Below are positions 18,543 to 27,386 of a stretch of 64,000 nt of DNA, in pieces. The DNA lies in NCBI RefSeq assembly GCF_007904085.1, contig NZ_CP042326.1:744001-808000 (forward strand), written 5' to 3'. Numbering within the stretch: the stretch's first letter is position 1; each line of letters opens with the position of its first letter. Below the pieces are notes generated by a model. The model did not search any database, had not been told where the DNA came from, and saw only the letters and a program-made list of their open reading frames with translations. A program made the position numbers and the translations under genes. The DNA comes from Euhalothece natronophila Z-M001 (GTDB lineage Bacteria; Cyanobacteriota; Cyanobacteriia; Cyanobacteriales; Rubidibacteraceae).

Positions 18543-19712
18543 CTACGGAAGTTTTTTCAAAGCAGCTTGGGCGTGTAATTTCACAATGGGCGTTTGATCT
18601 TGGATTAGTTTTTGCAGAATCTCTTTGCCTTCACGAATGCCTAAGTTACCCATGGCAACGGCTAAGGCTTGCTTTAGGGAGGTTTCTTCTTGCCAGGTGG
18701 GAGTTTGAGAATAAATCGTAGTCAGAGTTCTGACAATTTCAGGCTTGTGATCTTCGGTTTTCCAACGTCCTAAAATGGTAATTATTTCTTTGACGATGAC
18801 AAGGGGCTGTTTTTCCAGATTCTGCGTGATTACAGAGAGGCTTTGTGGGGTTTCGTGATAGCTTAAGCCCTGTATAATTGACTTTTTCAGGAGGTCAGGG
18901 GTTAAAGGCTCATTTAAGTAGTGATTAAGGGCGTTTAAAGCATTGGGAGTTCCTATTCTACCAAGCGCGATCGCGCAGTGAGATCCCACTTCCCAGTTAA
19001 TATCACTTAAAAGTGGTAATAAAGCCTCGGCGACAGCATGGGGATCATAATCATTTCCCCGTACCCCTAAAGCAATCACACTTTCTTTGCGTACCCTAGA
19101 ATCAGTATCTTGCAAAGCAGCGATTAAGGCTTCTACAATTCTAGTATCTCGGAAGCTACTCAGGGCTTCAATGGCAATTCTACGGATTTGGGAATCCTCA
19201 TCATTAACCACCGTTAATAAGGGGTCAATGGTTTCAGGCTGACGAAGATAGGCTAACGCCTCTACTGCTGCCAGTCGCGTTTGAGGCTGATTTAAGGCTT
19301 CTTTTAGGGTGGGAATTGCAATTTTGCCTTGTTTCGATAAGCCATGGGCGCAAGCCTCAATAATCTCAGTATCTGTATCTGTTTTTAAAACATTGGTTAA
19401 AGAAAAAATGGCAGCAGGGGTTTGAAATTGACTTAAAATGGCAACGGCTTCACAACGGAGATCAAGATCGGCATTAGGATTTTCTATTAGTTCGGTTAAA
19501 GGCGCGATCGCGCGTTCTCCAAACTTCGGTAAGAATTTAGCAATTTCCCAACGTTCTCGAAATTCCCCACAGATAAAACGTTCCCATACCCACTGAAATG
19601 CTTCCTCTTTTTCTGAGGGCGGTAACTCAATTAACCCCTTACCATCCTCTGATAAAGGCAACTGCTGTAAATAGTTGTAAAGTTTCACTGAAGACGATGT
19701 TTTCTCTCTCAC
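18543..19712 (-). CDS. HEAT-repeat protein
   Basis: A 389-residue alpha-solenoid protein with about nine HEAT repeats (examples: RCEAVAILSQFQTPAAIFSL, IRRIAIEALSSFRDTRIVEA, VRKESVIALGVRGNDYD). Such proteins in cyanobacteria include phycobilin lyases and scaffolds; lyase function cannot be asserted because the repeats are generic. The start is GTG at 19712, only a few bases downstream of the terminator of the preceding sigma gene, so its promoter must overlap that terminator or expression depends on read-through. Confidence 0.8.
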   Translation of the reverse strand: MREKTSSSVKLYNYLQQLPLSEDGKGLIELPPSEKEEAFQWVWERFICGEFRERWEIAKFLPKFGERAIAPLTELIENPNADLDLRCEAVAILSQFQTPAAIFSLTNVLKTDTDTEIIEACAHGLSKQGKIAIPTLKEALNQPQTRLAAVEALAYLRQPETIDPLLTVVNDEDSQIRRIAIEALSSFRDTRIVEALIAALQDTDSRVRKESVIALGVRGNDYDPHAVAEALLPLLSDINWEVGSHCAIALGRIGTPNALNALNHYLNEPLTPDLLKKSIIQGLSYHETPQSLSVITQNLEKQPLVIVKEIITILGRWKTEDHKPEIVRTLTTIYSQTPTWQEETSLKQALAVAMGNLGIREGKEILQKLIQDQTPIVKLHAQAALKKLP

Positions 19713-19718
19713 CTCGAC

Positions 19719-19740
19719 AAAAAAAGGGGGAAAATCCCCC
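19719..19740 (-). terminator. Rho-independent terminator of the sigma factor gene
   Basis: On the minus strand GGGGG-ATTTT-CCCCC is followed by seven T residues. It lies 18 bp after the sigma-gene stop and just before the HEAT gene start. Confidence 0.8.
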
Positions 19741-19757
19741 TCGGTTGATGTTGAGTT

Positions 19758-20744
19758 TTAACTAGCAGCAATGTATTCTGCCACACCACCACGTTTTCTA
19801 CGCAGTTTAGCTAAGGCTTGATGTTCGAGTTGGCGGACTCGTTCCCGACTGAGGTTAAGTTTCTTACCCACCTTCGCTAAGGATAGCTCATTGCCATCTT
19901 CTAAGCCAAAGCGTAAGGATAACACTTCCCGTTGTTGAGGGGTCAACTCAGAGAGCATAATATCAATGTCTTGTCGCATTGATTCCTGAGTTAGGTAAGT
20001 TTCTGGGGAATTTTCATCATCTTCCAAGAGTTCCGATAGTTCCGTATCCTGATTATCGCCAACTCGGACATCAAGGGAAATCGGCTGACGAGCAATGCTG
20101 AGATACTCTCGAATTTGGGAAGGTTCTAGTTCTAACTCGGTGGCAATTTCTGTGGGAGTCGCATTACGTCCCAGTTTTTGCGCCAGTTCTCGCTGTACCT
20201 TCTTGATTTTATTCAGCTTTTCGGTAATATGAATGGGCAAACGAATCGCCCGAGCCTGTTGCGCGATCGCGCGGGTAATAGCTTGACGAATCCACCAGTA
20301 GGCATAAGTTGAGAATTTATAGCCTCTTGTGGGGTCAAATTTTTCTACTCCTCTCTCTAGCCCTAATGTTCCTTCTTGAATTAAGTCCAAGAATTCCATG
20401 TTGCGCTTTTGATATTTTTTCGCGATCGCCACCACCAAACGCAGATTCGCCTCGATCATTTTGCGCTTGGCGCGATTGCCCTCTTTAATAATTTTGTCTA
20501 GCTCAGATTTGCTAATCTCAGCTTTCTCTAGCCATTCCTCTTCAGTTGCTTCTCGTCCCAGTTCTTTTTCTAATTCTTCTTTTTGGTCTAACAGCCCCAT
20601 CATTTTCTGCACTTGCTTACCCAAGATAATCTCTTGTTCGTGAGTAAGTAGGGGGACACGCCCTATCTCATGAAGATAGGTTCGCACCATGTCTGCAGAG
20701 AAAATCGGCTTTTCGTTGTTTTGGTCTAATTTTGCAGTGGGCAT
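19758..20744 (-). CDS. Group 2 sigma-70 factor (SigB/SigD-like)
   Basis: A 328-residue RNA polymerase sigma factor. Region 1.2 ([21 protein letters not shown]), region 2 ([34 protein letters not shown]), region 3 and region 4 ([20 protein letters not shown]) are all intact. It lacks the long N-terminal extension of the primary SigA, which defines group 2. The [16 protein letters not shown] start is closest in my memory to SigB-type factors, but SigD or SigE cannot be excluded. Group 2 factors serve stress, dark or nitrogen responses. Confidence 0.9.
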   Translation of the reverse strand: MPTAKLDQNNEKPIFSADMVRTYLHEIGRVPLLTHEQEIILGKQVQKMMGLLDQKEELEKELGREATEEEWLEKAEISKSELDKIIKEGNRAKRKMIEANLRLVVAIAKKYQKRNMEFLDLIQEGTLGLERGVEKFDPTRGYKFSTYAYWWIRQAITRAIAQQARAIRLPIHITEKLNKIKKVQRELAQKLGRNATPTEIATELELEPSQIREYLSIARQPISLDVRVGDNQDTELSELLEDDENSPETYLTQESMRQDIDIMLSELTPQQREVLSLRFGLEDGNELSLAKVGKKLNLSRERVRQLEHQALAKLRRKRGGVAEYIAAS

Positions 20745-21182
20745 CTGTAATCGTCAGTGACTCCGTTTATAAGCAGGTTTTTGTTCGTAACTTGGGTTGC
20801 TCTCACTGAGAGGGAATGTTACCCTTTACCCAATAAACTATCTATTACTTATTCAACCCTACATCTTGCTTATGACAGATATTAGGCTGGATTAGTTTCT
20901 TCCTTTTTCATACTGAGGTAATTGGATTAATTTATACACAGAAAGCGAGGGAACATTTCCTTATTGTTATCTAAATTTTAAGTTTGATCCTTCTAAAGGA
21001 ACTGGTTATGACTTTACTTTCATTATAATGCTAGATATAACTCTGGCATCACCACAACCTGTGCGGTTTTCCCACCATTATTTATAGGTTTCCCAAAACC
21101 GAATATTTTTCTTCCTCCTTACTTTTTTTTACCTCATCTCAATTTAGCTAAACTTTAATCATAACAGCTTTGAATTAAAAAA
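20745..21182. other. Intergenic region upstream of the sigma factor gene
   Basis: 438 bp with no credible gene on either strand. It should contain the sigma-gene promoter and the 3' end of the J-domain transcript. An AT-rich stretch runs from about 20830 to 21000. No clear repeat or hairpin with a T-tract was seen. Confidence 0.4.
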
Positions 21183-22586
21183 TCAAGATACGACAGATAA
21201 TGTTACCCAACTTAACAGTGTAGTTATTAAAAGCATTATCGGAACAATTAGGGCAGAAAGGGATTCTGAGAGGTTTAGCAGTTGGAAACAGCCCCCATAA
21301 AGCAAGAGCAAGGTGTAAGAAAGAGGAAATACACTAATTACCATTAGCAAAAAAACAAAACCAGGAATCAGCGTGGTAAAAGCGCTAAATAGCGAAAACG
21401 CTGCCAAGGGTAAAACCGCAGTACTGGCAAAAAATAAGTCTTTTTTCCAATCATAAGGGGATTGCAATAAAAAACGAATGCCAACGTTAATCCCAAACAG
21501 AGAAAGGCTAGGCATTATTCCTACAGGTAAAAACCGCAAGAGGGTAGTTAAGTTCAAGCCAAAATGAGCTAACATCCCAAATAGAAAAGCGACATTGCTT
21601 AAAAGCAAAGAGTTAACAGCCACTACTGGAATCTGGTTTGGATCTAAGCGACCATAAGCTAGTAAGATTCCCCCCACAGGGTTTTTGAGAATGGGGGTTA
21701 AGCTAAAAATGGTGGTTTGGGCTGTATTTTGAATTGCCGTAGCAAGTTTAGAGATAGAATCTTGAACTTGTTTTCCTACTTGTTGACGGCGAGAGTAAGG
21801 ATGATGAAAATTTTGCACTGGTTGAGCTTGGGAACGCTTATTATTTCCAAAGATACGATTCCCTACCTTGATATGAAACCAACTGTAACGATTAAGGGTA
21901 TCAATTCCTAAACGATATCCCTGCATATTTCCTTGTCGCTTACAAATTTCGGCATATTCTTGCCAGTCAGCAATAGCACGGTTACGATACCGTAATTCAT
22001 AATGAGCAACCCCACGATAATAATAGGGCGGGGGAAAGTCTTGTTGGAGATAAATGGCTTTGCTATAGGCTTTAATTGCAGAATCAGCGTAGCCTAAACG
22101 TTGACGGGCGCGTCCTCGATAATAATGCGCGATCGCGTTTTCTGGTTGATATCTTAAAATCTGTTGACAATCTTCTAAAACCGCCCGTTCTTCTCCTAAT
22201 GCCAAATAGGCTTCACACCGTTTTAAGTAGGCTTCCACAAAGCGATCATTCAGACGGATAGCTTCTGAGAGATCAGTAACGGCAGCCCGATAGTTTTGTA
22301 AGAGCATTTTTTCCACCCCTCGCACATAATAAACCTGTGCGCTTCCTCCTTTTTTTTGGGAGGAAGATTTGGGACGCTGACGATCATACTTTTTGCGCTG
22401 TGTTACATCACTTAGCACTTCATAGGCTTCCCGCAAAACTCGAAACCGTTTCGCCGCAGTCGCATCATTGGGGTGTAAGTCAGGGTGACAATCACGGGCG
22501 AGACGACGAAAGGCTTGTTTGATCTCCTGCTGGGTAGCGTTCTCTGAAACACCAAGGATTTTATAGTAATCCTGATCTTCTGGCAT
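21183..22586 (-). CDS. J-domain protein with TPR repeats and membrane segments
   Basis: A 467-residue co-chaperone-type protein. Residues 5-70 are a DnaJ domain with HPD at 34-36, the motif that stimulates Hsp70 ATPase. Residues about 80-210 hold three to four TPRs (VEAYLKRCEAYLALGEERAV, AIAHYYRGRARQRLGYADSA). There is no Gly/Phe or zinc-finger region. The C-terminal 170 residues contain about four hydrophobic segments, so the protein is membrane-anchored with J and TPR parts in the cytosol. A Hsp70-recruiting role at a membrane is inferred. Confidence 0.85.
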   Translation of the reverse strand: MPEDQDYYKILGVSENATQQEIKQAFRRLARDCHPDLHPNDATAAKRFRVLREAYEVLSDVTQRKKYDRQRPKSSSQKKGGSAQVYYVRGVEKMLLQNYRAAVTDLSEAIRLNDRFVEAYLKRCEAYLALGEERAVLEDCQQILRYQPENAIAHYYRGRARQRLGYADSAIKAYSKAIYLQQDFPPPYYYRGVAHYELRYRNRAIADWQEYAEICKRQGNMQGYRLGIDTLNRYSWFHIKVGNRIFGNNKRSQAQPVQNFHHPYSRRQQVGKQVQDSISKLATAIQNTAQTTIFSLTPILKNPVGGILLAYGRLDPNQIPVVAVNSLLLSNVAFLFGMLAHFGLNLTTLLRFLPVGIMPSLSLFGINVGIRFLLQSPYDWKKDLFFASTAVLPLAAFSLFSAFTTLIPGFVFLLMVISVFPLSYTLLLLYGGCFQLLNLSESLSALIVPIMLLITTLLSWVTLSVVS

Positions 22587-22678
22587 CTGTATTAGGGAAG
22601 GAAAACTTGATCTCGATTGTATCTTACTTAGTTAACGCAGATATACAGCTATTTTTTTAAGTCGTGCTATGCTGATGG

Positions 22679-22715
22679 GTCATTGGTTATTAGTCATTGT
22701 TTTACAAAGGACAAA
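22679..22715 (+). repeat. STRR-type heptamer repeat, copy C
   Basis: GTCATTGGTTATTAGTCATT and TTTTACAAAGGACAAA; the last repeat base abuts the rsmG start codon, so the repeat supplies the rsmG leader and its weak AGGAC ribosome binding site. Confidence 0.55.
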
Positions 22716-23378
22716 ATGAATAGACTTCCAAACTTAAGCCATGTTTGGGAAGAAACATTGGGCTGGTGTCCATCTCCTGAACAGCAACAACAATTTGAGG
22801 CCCTGTATCAAGGGATTCTTCAGGGGAATCAAAAGCTGAATTTAACCCGCATTACTGAACCTGAAGCCTTTTGGGAAAAACATTTATGGGACTCTTTGCG
22901 CGGGCTAACTCCCCTTAATTTAGAGACTGAGGCAAGGGTTTCCATCATTGATATTGGCACTGGTGCAGGCTTCCCTGGTCTTCCCTGCGCGATCGCGCTT
23001 CCTCATGCTAAGGTTACTTTACTGGATTCTACCCGTAAAAAAATTGCTTTTCTCAAAACTTTAATTTCTGAATTAGGGTTATCTCAAGTGAGCGCGATCG
23101 TGGGACGAGCTGAAAATATTAGTTGGAAGCCCCAGTACGATTTTGCTCTATTACGAGCAGTTTCTTCCGCTTCTACCTGTGCTGAATATGCGTTACCCCT
23201 TTTAAAGCCTGAAGGAATTGCTGTCCTTTATCGAGGGCGTTGGACAGAGGAGGAAGAACAAACGCTCAAAAAAACCCTTTCTAAACTGGGAGGAAGCCTT
23301 CTAAACATTGAGTCCTTTTCCACTCCCCTCACTTTCGGTCAACGTCACTGTATTTACCTTAAAAAAGCCCAAAAATGA
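22716..23378 (+). CDS. rsmG: 16S rRNA (guanine-527-N7)-methyltransferase
   Basis: A protein of about 220 residues that methylates G527 of 16S rRNA using S-adenosylmethionine. The AdoMet loop IIDIGTGAGFPGLPCAIALP and the preceding NLTRITEPEAFWEKHLWDSL are typical of RsmG/GidB. The ATG at 22716 is chosen because the 11 residues further upstream are encoded by a dispersed repeat and are not conserved. Single gene, followed by a stem-loop at 23384. Confidence 0.93.
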   Translation: MNRLPNLSHVWEETLGWCPSPEQQQQFEALYQGILQGNQKLNLTRITEPEAFWEKHLWDSLRGLTPLNLETEARVSIIDIGTGAGFPGLPCAIALPHAKVTLLDSTRKKIAFLKTLISELGLSQVSAIVGRAENISWKPQYDFALLRAVSSASTCAEYALPLLKPEGIAVLYRGRWTEEEEQTLKKTLSKLGGSLLNIESFSTPLTFGQRHCIYLKKAQK

Positions 23379-23383
23379 AAAGA

Positions 23384-23418
23384 CTTCAGGGAGTCTTGCC
23401 ATGTTTCGACCCCTGAAG
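23384..23418 (+). terminator. Stem-loop after rsmG, possible terminator
   Basis: CTTCAGGG (23384-23391) pairs with CCCTGAAG (23411-23418), loop 19 nt. No T-run follows, so termination is uncertain. Confidence 0.35.
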
Positions 23419-23517
23419 CTCTCCCGTTCGATTACTCCTCACTCACCACTGACTATAGAGTAACCAGATGTCACTCGAAAGACATAGAGCTAAGTGACAG
23501 TTTTATAATTGGCTTCC

Positions 23518-24741
23518 TTAATGATGACTTGAACCTGAGGTAACTTCTTCCTTGACTTGAGGAACACCTGCTTTCTGTTCTTTTGTCCAAACCGAGGTGC
23601 AAGGGATTTTCGAGAGATCGGCATTATCAGCATACTTCTTGGCAATTTCTGTAACTTCGTGGAGTAATCCCTCGGCTAATGTTGTCGGTTTCAAGCCCAT
23701 CTCTAAGAAGCAACTATTATCGACTTTCAGATCATTTTCCGCTGCTTCTTTGCGTGGGTTTTCCACATACGCCACTTCTGTATCCGTTAACTTGCCAATG
23801 AGTCGCGCTAAATCCCGAACCCGATGAGTTTCCGTCATCTGGTTGAGAATTTTCACTCGTTCCCCTTTTTCGGGGGGATACTGCAACGCCAACTCAATAC
23901 AGCGCACGGTATTTTGAATATGAATAAACGCCCGAGTTTGTCCGCCTGTTCCATGGACGGTTAAAGGATAACCAATAGCCGCTTGCATCAAGAAGCGATT
24001 AAGAACCGTTCCATAATCGCCATCATAATCAAAGCGATTAATCAGCCGTTCATCTAGCTTTGTCTGTTCGGTATCGGTTCCCCAGACAATTCCTTGGTGT
24101 AAATCAGTGACACGCACCCCATCATTTTTATTGTAATAGGCGAACAAGAGTTGATCTTGGGTTTTGGTCATGTGATAGATGCTTCCCGGGTTTGGGGGAT
24201 AAAGAATTTGTTGCGGAATCCGTTCCCCATTTTCGGTGACGACCTCAATATCAAGATAGCCTTCAGGAATTTTCATCCCTGCAGTTCCATAACCATAAAC
24301 CCCCATTGTTCCTAAATGGACTAAATGGGTGTCTAGTCCTAACTCAGCGATCGCGCAGAGGGTATTATGAGTGGCATTAATGTTATTATTAACCGTATAG
24401 CGACGATGACGAGGAGACTTCATCGAATAAGGGGCAGCCCGTTGTTCCGCAAAGTGTACGATCGCGTCGGGTCGTTCTTCGCTAAGTAGCTTCAGTAAGC
24501 GATCATACTCTTCCACAATATCAATCTTATGGAATTGGATCTCCTTACCACTGACCTCTTTCCATGCTTGCAAACGCACTCCCATGGGCGAGATAGGAGT
24601 TAAAGACCCTGCTTCTAACTCATTATCAATATTGCGGCGAGACAAGTTATCCACAATAATTACCTCATGTCCCGCATTGGATAAATGGAGAGAAGTGGGC
24701 CATCCGCAAAAGCCGTCGCCACCAAGAATCACTACTTTCAT
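23518..24741 (-). CDS. sqdB: UDP-sulfoquinovose synthase
   Basis: A 407-residue extended-SDR enzyme that converts UDP-glucose and sulfite to UDP-sulfoquinovose, the head-group donor for SQDG. The NAD-binding ILGGDGFCGWPT at the N-terminus, the long DNLSRRNIDNELEAGSLTPI segment specific to SQD1/SqdB, the catalytic Thr in LGTMGVYGYG and the YHMTK pair are visible. Slightly longer than the usual 380-400 because of a C-terminal tail (TKEQKAGVPQVKEEV). Its partner sqdX is at 15193-16326. Monocistronic. Confidence 0.95.
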   Translation of the reverse strand: MKVVILGGDGFCGWPTSLHLSNAGHEVIIVDNLSRRNIDNELEAGSLTPISPMGVRLQAWKEVSGKEIQFHKIDIVEEYDRLLKLLSEERPDAIVHFAEQRAAPYSMKSPRHRRYTVNNNINATHNTLCAIAELGLDTHLVHLGTMGVYGYGTAGMKIPEGYLDIEVVTENGERIPQQILYPPNPGSIYHMTKTQDQLLFAYYNKNDGVRVTDLHQGIVWGTDTEQTKLDERLINRFDYDGDYGTVLNRFLMQAAIGYPLTVHGTGGQTRAFIHIQNTVRCIELALQYPPEKGERVKILNQMTETHRVRDLARLIGKLTDTEVAYVENPRKEAAENDLKVDNSCFLEMGLKPTTLAEGLLHEVTEIAKKYADNADLSKIPCTSVWTKEQKAGVPQVKEEVTSGSSHH

Positions 24742-24972
24742 AATTAACCAAAGCCTAATTTAAAATCACTTCATTATCGCGAGCATTTTACCCGTAGAGT
24801 GCTGATGCTCGTATGGTATTTAGGTAGTTTATTATACCATATTTTTGACTGTTAGTCATGGGTTAACATTGCCTTGGTTTTTTGTTCAACACTCCTAAAT
24901 TATTGAAATTGACCAATTGCCTCTCACAAGGTAATGTTTTCTGGTTTGCTTTAAGTTTAAACCAACAATATA

Positions 24973-25277
24973 ATGCAGTACCGTTTCCAGTGGGATCCAA
25001 TCAAAGCTCAGAGAAACTTAGAGAAACATGGGGTTAGTTTTCGGGAAGCAGAGGGAGTTAATTGCTAGTTTTCTCAGATCCCATGGCTTTGACCATCTTT
25101 GATGAGGAACACAGTTTGGTGGAAGAACGGTGGATTACACTAGGAGTAACGTCAAATGGTCAGTATTTGCTAGTTGTTCATACAATTGATGAAGGCGTGG
25201 CTCTTCTCGATGTGAGAATTATTTCTGCAAGACGAGCCACTAGGCAAGAAATTCATTGTTATGAGGAAAAAGACTGA
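24973..25277 (+). pseudogene. brnT: brnT toxin gene disrupted by an 11-bp insertion
   Basis: Starting at ATG 24973 the frame reads MQYRFQWDPIKAQRNLEKHG and VSFREAEGV, the N-terminus of a BrnT (COG2929) RNase toxin, then hits TAG at 25066. From 25070 another frame gives FSDPMALTIFDEEHS, VEERWITLG and IISARRATRQEIHCYEE, the rest of BrnT. Removing the 11 bases AATTGCTAGTT (flanked by AGTT direct repeats) restores GVFSDP and a 97-residue protein of normal length. All other conserved residues look intact. The downstream brnA overlaps the stop (TGATG), as in functional modules. The 71-codon open frame at 25062-25277 is only a remnant. Confidence 0.8.
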
Positions 25278-25465
25278 TGAAAGCTGAATATGACTTTTCT
25301 AAAGCAGAACAGGGTAAATTTTATTATCCCAATGCAACGTTTAAATCTCCTATCTATCTTGATGATGAAGTACAAGAATTTGTAAGAAAAAAAGCTGAGG
25401 AAAAAGGAGTTGATTGGAATGAAGTAGTTAATGAGATTCTGAGGAAGGAAATGCATCTGACTTAA
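25277..25465 (+). CDS. brnA: BrnA-like antitoxin
   Basis: A 62-residue protein overlapping the brnT stop codon by one base (TGATG). It starts MKAEYDFSKAEQGKFY, the DFSKA motif of BrnA antitoxins that binds the toxin, and ends with a ribbon-helix-helix-like YLDDEVQEFVRKKAEEKGVD for DNA binding. In intact systems BrnA neutralises BrnT and represses the operon. Here it would be left as an orphan antitoxin/repressor because brnT is broken. Confidence 0.75.
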   Translation: MKAEYDFSKAEQGKFYYPNATFKSPIYLDDEVQEFVRKKAEEKGVDWNEVVNEILRKEMHLT

Positions 25466-25551
25466 GCAAATGAGGAAAACCTTTTTTCCACTAAGTGCGA
25501 TCAGTATTTTTCAATTAATTACTGCTAGCTACGATCGCGCAAATTTACCAG

Positions 25552-25968
25552 CTAGTCATTATTTAAGGGATATCTAGTCATTAATTCCTCAAAAGTATAG
25601 GGGCATTGTTTCGGGATATCTAGTTGATACTCTCGCAAAACAACCCGTCTCGCTCTTTCATATTGCTTGGGAAGATCAATTTTATCTAAAAGAGTCTTAC
25701 TTAATCTATCTTCAATTTCATCTTGAGAATTATCCACTTCTTTAAGCCAATGATTACGAGGATAAATTTCTTGGGAATAATCAAGTTTTAGTCTGTGTTC
25801 TATCAACCGTTTCAAAAAGCTATTGACAGCATTAAGTTTTTCATTTCCCAAGTCTTCTATTTCCTCTTTGAGATGTTCCCAATCAAGTGCTTTAATATTA
25901 TGTTCCTGCAAAGCTCTTGCTTGCATTTTAGTCCATTCAAAAAAATCTGTTTCGTAAAGGCTGGTCAT
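25552..25968 (-). CDS. DUF29 family protein
   Basis: A 138-residue helical protein. YETDFFEWTKMQARALQEHN at the N-terminus and DWEHLKEEIEDLGNEK are the DUF29 signature, a family abundant in cyanobacteria and often near mobile or toxin-antitoxin genes; function unknown. Its ATG lies at the edge of heptamer repeat copy D, so leader and start region are repeat-derived. Location next to brnTA fits an accessory island. Confidence 0.85.
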   Translation of the reverse strand: MTSLYETDFFEWTKMQARALQEHNIKALDWEHLKEEIEDLGNEKLNAVNSFLKRLIEHRLKLDYSQEIYPRNHWLKEVDNSQDEIEDRLSKTLLDKIDLPKQYERARRVVLREYQLDIPKQCPYTFEELMTRYPLNND

Positions 25969-26042
25969 TGTTATTCGTTAATTGTTATTCGTTATTGGTT
26001 TACAAACAACGAAGGACAAAGGACAAACAACCAAGGACAAAT
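25964..26042 (+). repeat. STRR-type heptamer repeat, copy D
   Basis: GTCATTGTTATTCGTTAATT followed by further TTATTCG/TTATTGG units, then GGTTTACAAACAACGAAGGA and GGACAAA units. Longest and clearest copy together with E. It fills the whole gap between the DUF29 and DUF3067 genes. Confidence 0.6.
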
Positions 26043-26043
26043 T

Positions 26044-26358
26044 TCATTCTTCCAGTATCCACTCTGAAGTTCTATCGCCAAGATCAATGGGAATATTTAC
26101 CGCTTTTCCTAAACGAGGACGTTCTTTTGTGGTTTGGATATACTCTTTAACTTGATTAACACTTCCCCAGGCTTGAAGATAGCTAGAAATTGCATTTAAG
26201 TGTTCTAAATATTCCGTTTCACTTAATGGAAAAGAAGCCTGTTCTAAATAGCGCCACATCACCTGCAAAAAAATTTTATTGCGAACTCGACGCAATTGAA
26301 CATCAAAGGAATAACCCCATTTATCAACAATGAGTTGGTGCAATTCTTGTCCCGTCAT
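26044..26358 (-). CDS. DUF3067 family protein
   Basis: A 104-residue soluble protein, MTGQELHQLIVDKWGYSFDV at the N-terminus and FLQVMWRYLEQASFPLSETE in the middle, matching DUF3067, conserved in cyanobacteria and plastids. No enzymatic motif is visible. It follows the HAS-barrel gene by 8 bp and is likely co-transcribed with it and with ndhS. Confidence 0.8.
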   Translation of the reverse strand: MTGQELHQLIVDKWGYSFDVQLRRVRNKIFLQVMWRYLEQASFPLSETEYLEHLNAISSYLQAWGSVNQVKEYIQTTKERPRLGKAVNIPIDLGDRTSEWILEE

Positions 26359-26366
26359 AGAAAAGC

Positions 26367-27029
26367 CTAGAAATGAACTTGACTTAGAATATATCGCAAG
26401 CGGTCATAATCATCTTTGAGTAAAGTGCTTAGTTTTCGCCCTGCTTGTACTAGCCAGTCTCTATCCGCTTGACGCAAGCGATAAATTTCCCTTAATACTG
26501 CTGCCACTAGAGAATCAACAGGAACACTTCTCACATCTAATAGGGTGCGTAAAAAATCTAACTCCTCGGTAAACTGAATAATCTCCTCTTGCTCACAATA
26601 ATAAACCCCTTGATGAATTTGTGGGGGACGGGGAGGAAGATATTGATAGCATCGTTTCCCTCCATAGCCATTACTACTGGCTTCTGGCGTGAGAAAGCCC
26701 AAAATTGTCACCCGAAACTCGGTTTTTAACATAGCGAAAATTTGCGGCTGTTCTTCCCGTAATTGGCTTAATGACAGTCCTAATGCACGGGCGCGATGAA
26801 CCGAGTCTATAGGAGTCGTGGTAGCATAGGTAACTACTGCTAAGACTTCATTTCCCGATTCTTCATCGTAAGATTTTACCCAACTGCCGAAAGGAGGCAT
26901 AACAGGAAAGGATAAGTCTTCGGGTTCTAAACATTGGGCAAGAAACTCAGTAGTTGTCGTTTCTATTACCTCAGCGAAATGATTGGGGTGTAGGTTTTCC
27001 GTCGAAAATTGCGGAAGGGGAATACGCAT
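26367..27029 (-). CDS. Cyanobacterial HAS-barrel-type protein of unknown function
   Basis: A 220-residue protein, with EFLAQCLEPEDLSFPVMPPF and GSWVKSYDEESGNEVLAVVT forming the beta-barrel domain seen at the N-terminus of HerA-type ATPases (HAS barrel), and a helical C-terminus ending LLKDDYDRLRYILSQVHF. There is no Walker motif, so it is the stand-alone form conserved in cyanobacteria. It sits 21 bp downstream of ndhS and 8 bp upstream of the DUF3067 gene. Role unknown. Confidence 0.7.
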   Translation of the reverse strand: MRIPLPQFSTENLHPNHFAEVIETTTTEFLAQCLEPEDLSFPVMPPFGSWVKSYDEESGNEVLAVVTYATTTPIDSVHRARALGLSLSQLREEQPQIFAMLKTEFRVTILGFLTPEASSNGYGGKRCYQYLPPRPPQIHQGVYYCEQEEIIQFTEELDFLRTLLDVRSVPVDSLVAAVLREIYRLRQADRDWLVQAGRKLSTLLKDDYDRLRYILSQVHF

Positions 27030-27050
27030 GAATGATCTAGAACATCAATT

Positions 27051-27242
27051 TTACTTCTTCTTCCCTTTGCGAGGCGTAACCTCTTCTAGTTCTGATAATT
27101 TGAAAGTTACCAGTTTATCCCAGTTTCCGCCTTCAAATAACACGGCGGCGTTATCGTCGGTAATTCTTTGTACTAGCCCTTCAAAGCGATAGTAGGTGTC
27201 ATCTACGTTGGTGACTTTAACTTTTTTTCCGGGTAAAATCAT
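27051..27242 (-). CDS. ndhS: NAD(P)H-quinone oxidoreductase subunit S
   Basis: A 63-residue SH3-like subunit of the thylakoid NDH-1 complex that forms part of the ferredoxin-binding site. [20 protein letters not shown] and [20 protein letters not shown] are nearly diagnostic. It begins a likely three-gene unit (ndhS, HAS-barrel, DUF3067). Confidence 0.92.
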   Translation of the reverse strand: MILPGKKVKVTNVDDTYYRFEGLVQRITDDNAAVLFEGGNWDKLVTFKLSELEEVTPRKGKKK

Positions 27243-27334
27243 CTTACTTCTCTTCAGCTTGATGGTGAGATCAATTCATACTTTAGCAAAATTCCCCATC
27301 TTTAACTAGCTGTTTCCCTCTAAAAATAGGCATT

Positions 27335-27367
27335 AAAAAAACAATGGGAGGAGTTTCCCACCCATTG
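27335..27367 (-). terminator. Rho-independent terminator of msrA
   Basis: On the minus strand CAATGGG and CCCATTG enclose an inner GGGA..TCC pairing, followed by seven T. It lies 20 bp after the msrA stop. Confidence 0.8.
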
Positions 27368-27386
27368 CTAGGAATGAAACATTAGA

